This document shows positions 63,400 to 64,000 of a DNA stretch of 64,000 bases, in pieces (position 1 is the stretch's first letter; each line of letters begins with the position of its first letter). The DNA comes from Bradyrhizobium ivorense. Lineage in GTDB: Bacteria; Pseudomonadota; Alphaproteobacteria; Rhizobiales; Xanthobacteraceae. Made by a program: the position numbers and the translations under genes. The notes beneath the pieces are model-generated. The model searched no databases, was not told where the DNA came from, and saw nothing but the letters and a program-made list of their open reading frames with translations. The stretch lies in the NCBI RefSeq assembly GCF_900696085.1, contig NZ_CAADFC020000011.1, forward strand, positions 248,001-312,000, given 5' to 3'.

Positions 63400-64000
63400 T
63401 CACGTTGCTCCGCCACTTTTCTGAAGCGCAAGGTCCACATGGGTTGCCAGGAGGTCACCTACCGCCTGTGCCGCGAAGGGAAGCGGAGTATTGCCGGAAG
63501 AGATCAGGCATGCCGTCACATGGATCGGCGGCTCTATCGAGATCAGCCTCAGACGGCCATGTCCCGGTATGTCAGAGAAGACGATCTTCGGAACGATCAC
63601 ATTGCCGATGCCTGCATTGACCAGGGAGAGCGCACTGGCGAACGTGTCGACTTCCGCGATGCAATTGGGAGTCAGGCCGACCTCTTGGAACGCCCTGTCC
63701 AACGCGCTGCGAACTGTGTTGGGCCGTGTCGGCAGTACAAGAGGAAGATGAGCCAGCCGTTCGAGTGAGATGGTATGCGCGACATCTTCGGCAAACAGAG
63801 GTCCAACCAGCGCTAGTGGCTGATGAAAAAGCGGCTGCCGGGATAAGCCCTGGATAGGCTCATCTTCCAGAAGGAAGCAGAGATCGAGCGCACGCGATGC
63901 GATAAGCGATCTCATGCGCAGAATATCACCTGCAACCAGACGAAGATGCACTTTCGGCAGGATCATCCGGCAGGCTTCCATAAAGTCGCAAGCCCAGCAC
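63400..64000 (-). CDS. LysR-family regulator, effector-binding domain (partial, runs off right edge)
   Basis: The frame ends at 63400 and is open to the window edge, so the N-terminal DNA-binding domain lies outside. The visible 200 residues are a LysR substrate-binding fold: MRSLIASRALDLCFLLEDE, PLALVGPLF, PLVLPTRPNTVRSALDRAFQ, NAGIGNVIVPKIVF. The effector and target genes cannot be told from this part. It may control genes to the right of the window. Confidence 0.8.
   Translation of the reverse strand, partial: CWACDFMEACRMILPKVHLRLVAGDILRMRSLIASRALDLCFLLEDEPIQGLSRQPLFHQPLALVGPLFAEDVAHTISLERLAHLPLVLPTRPNTVRSALDRAFQEVGLTPNCIAEVDTFASALSLVNAGIGNVIVPKIVFSDIPGHGRLRLISIEPPIHVTACLISSGNTPLPFAAQAVGDLLATHVDLALQKSGGAT

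Overview
The window looks like a decayed accessory region of a rhizobium, most probably a Bradyrhizobium symbiosis island. The DNA is GC-rich and contains type III secretion (T3SS) genes, a near-consensus tts box (the TtsI site of rhizobial T3SS regulons), giant T3 effectors, a broken SUMO-protease effector, and remnants of many insertion sequences (IS3, IS4, IS110, IS630). The genus is inferred from gene content and was not tested.

Layout. 1-7076 (minus strand): a T3SS export-apparatus operon sctP-Q-R-S-T-U, then a small ORF, a SycD-type chaperone and an SseC/YopB-type translocator cut by the left edge. 7460-8233: a frameshifted C48 (ULP/XopD-type) protease effector. 8410-11407: a nucleotidyltransferase gene behind twin palindromic operators, then relaxase, IS110 and parB fragments of plasmid or ICE origin. 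11693-15344: small and hypothetical genes and a coupled pair, an MBL-fold hydrolase plus a four-TM protein, which resembles a defence module. 15778-22270: an HNH-like pseudogene, a DUF2235 pseudogene, an SMP-30-like lipoprotein, a sugar-dehydrogenase/cytochrome c fusion and a degraded gene. 22910-29774: membrane and secreted proteins, two S1/P1 nuclease genes each with a frameshift at a G-run (one fused to a phospholipase D-like gene), and a DUF2252 gene. 30898-35558: urtA and integrase fragments, an orphan type II secretin, an IS3 relic and a lytic transglycosylase relic.

35571-49926 is the most striking part. Two giant paralogous effectors (1801 and about 2517 residues) lie in tandem on the minus strand, separated by trxA and an IS110 tail. 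Both carry SKWP repeats (2 and 17 copies), a central region with motifs in the order seen in eukaryotic-type RNA-dependent RNA polymerases (DGCGFI, then LRPF, then DFDGD), and a C-terminal shikimate-kinase-like P-loop domain. The shorter one has a strong tts box. The longer one has a basic nuclear-localisation-like motif.

50159-64000: an IS630 tail, a MATE exporter, an IS4 relic, an ATP-grasp ligase, about 1.2 kb without genes, then a catabolic/uptake operon (class I glutamine amidotransferase, RpiR regulator, Pot-type ABC transporter, M24 hydrolase), IS relics, a terminator and a LysR regulator cut by the right edge.

Many genes are broken by single-base indels, often in G or C runs. This could be real decay or homopolymer error in the assembly, so 'pseudogene' calls should be read with that in mind.
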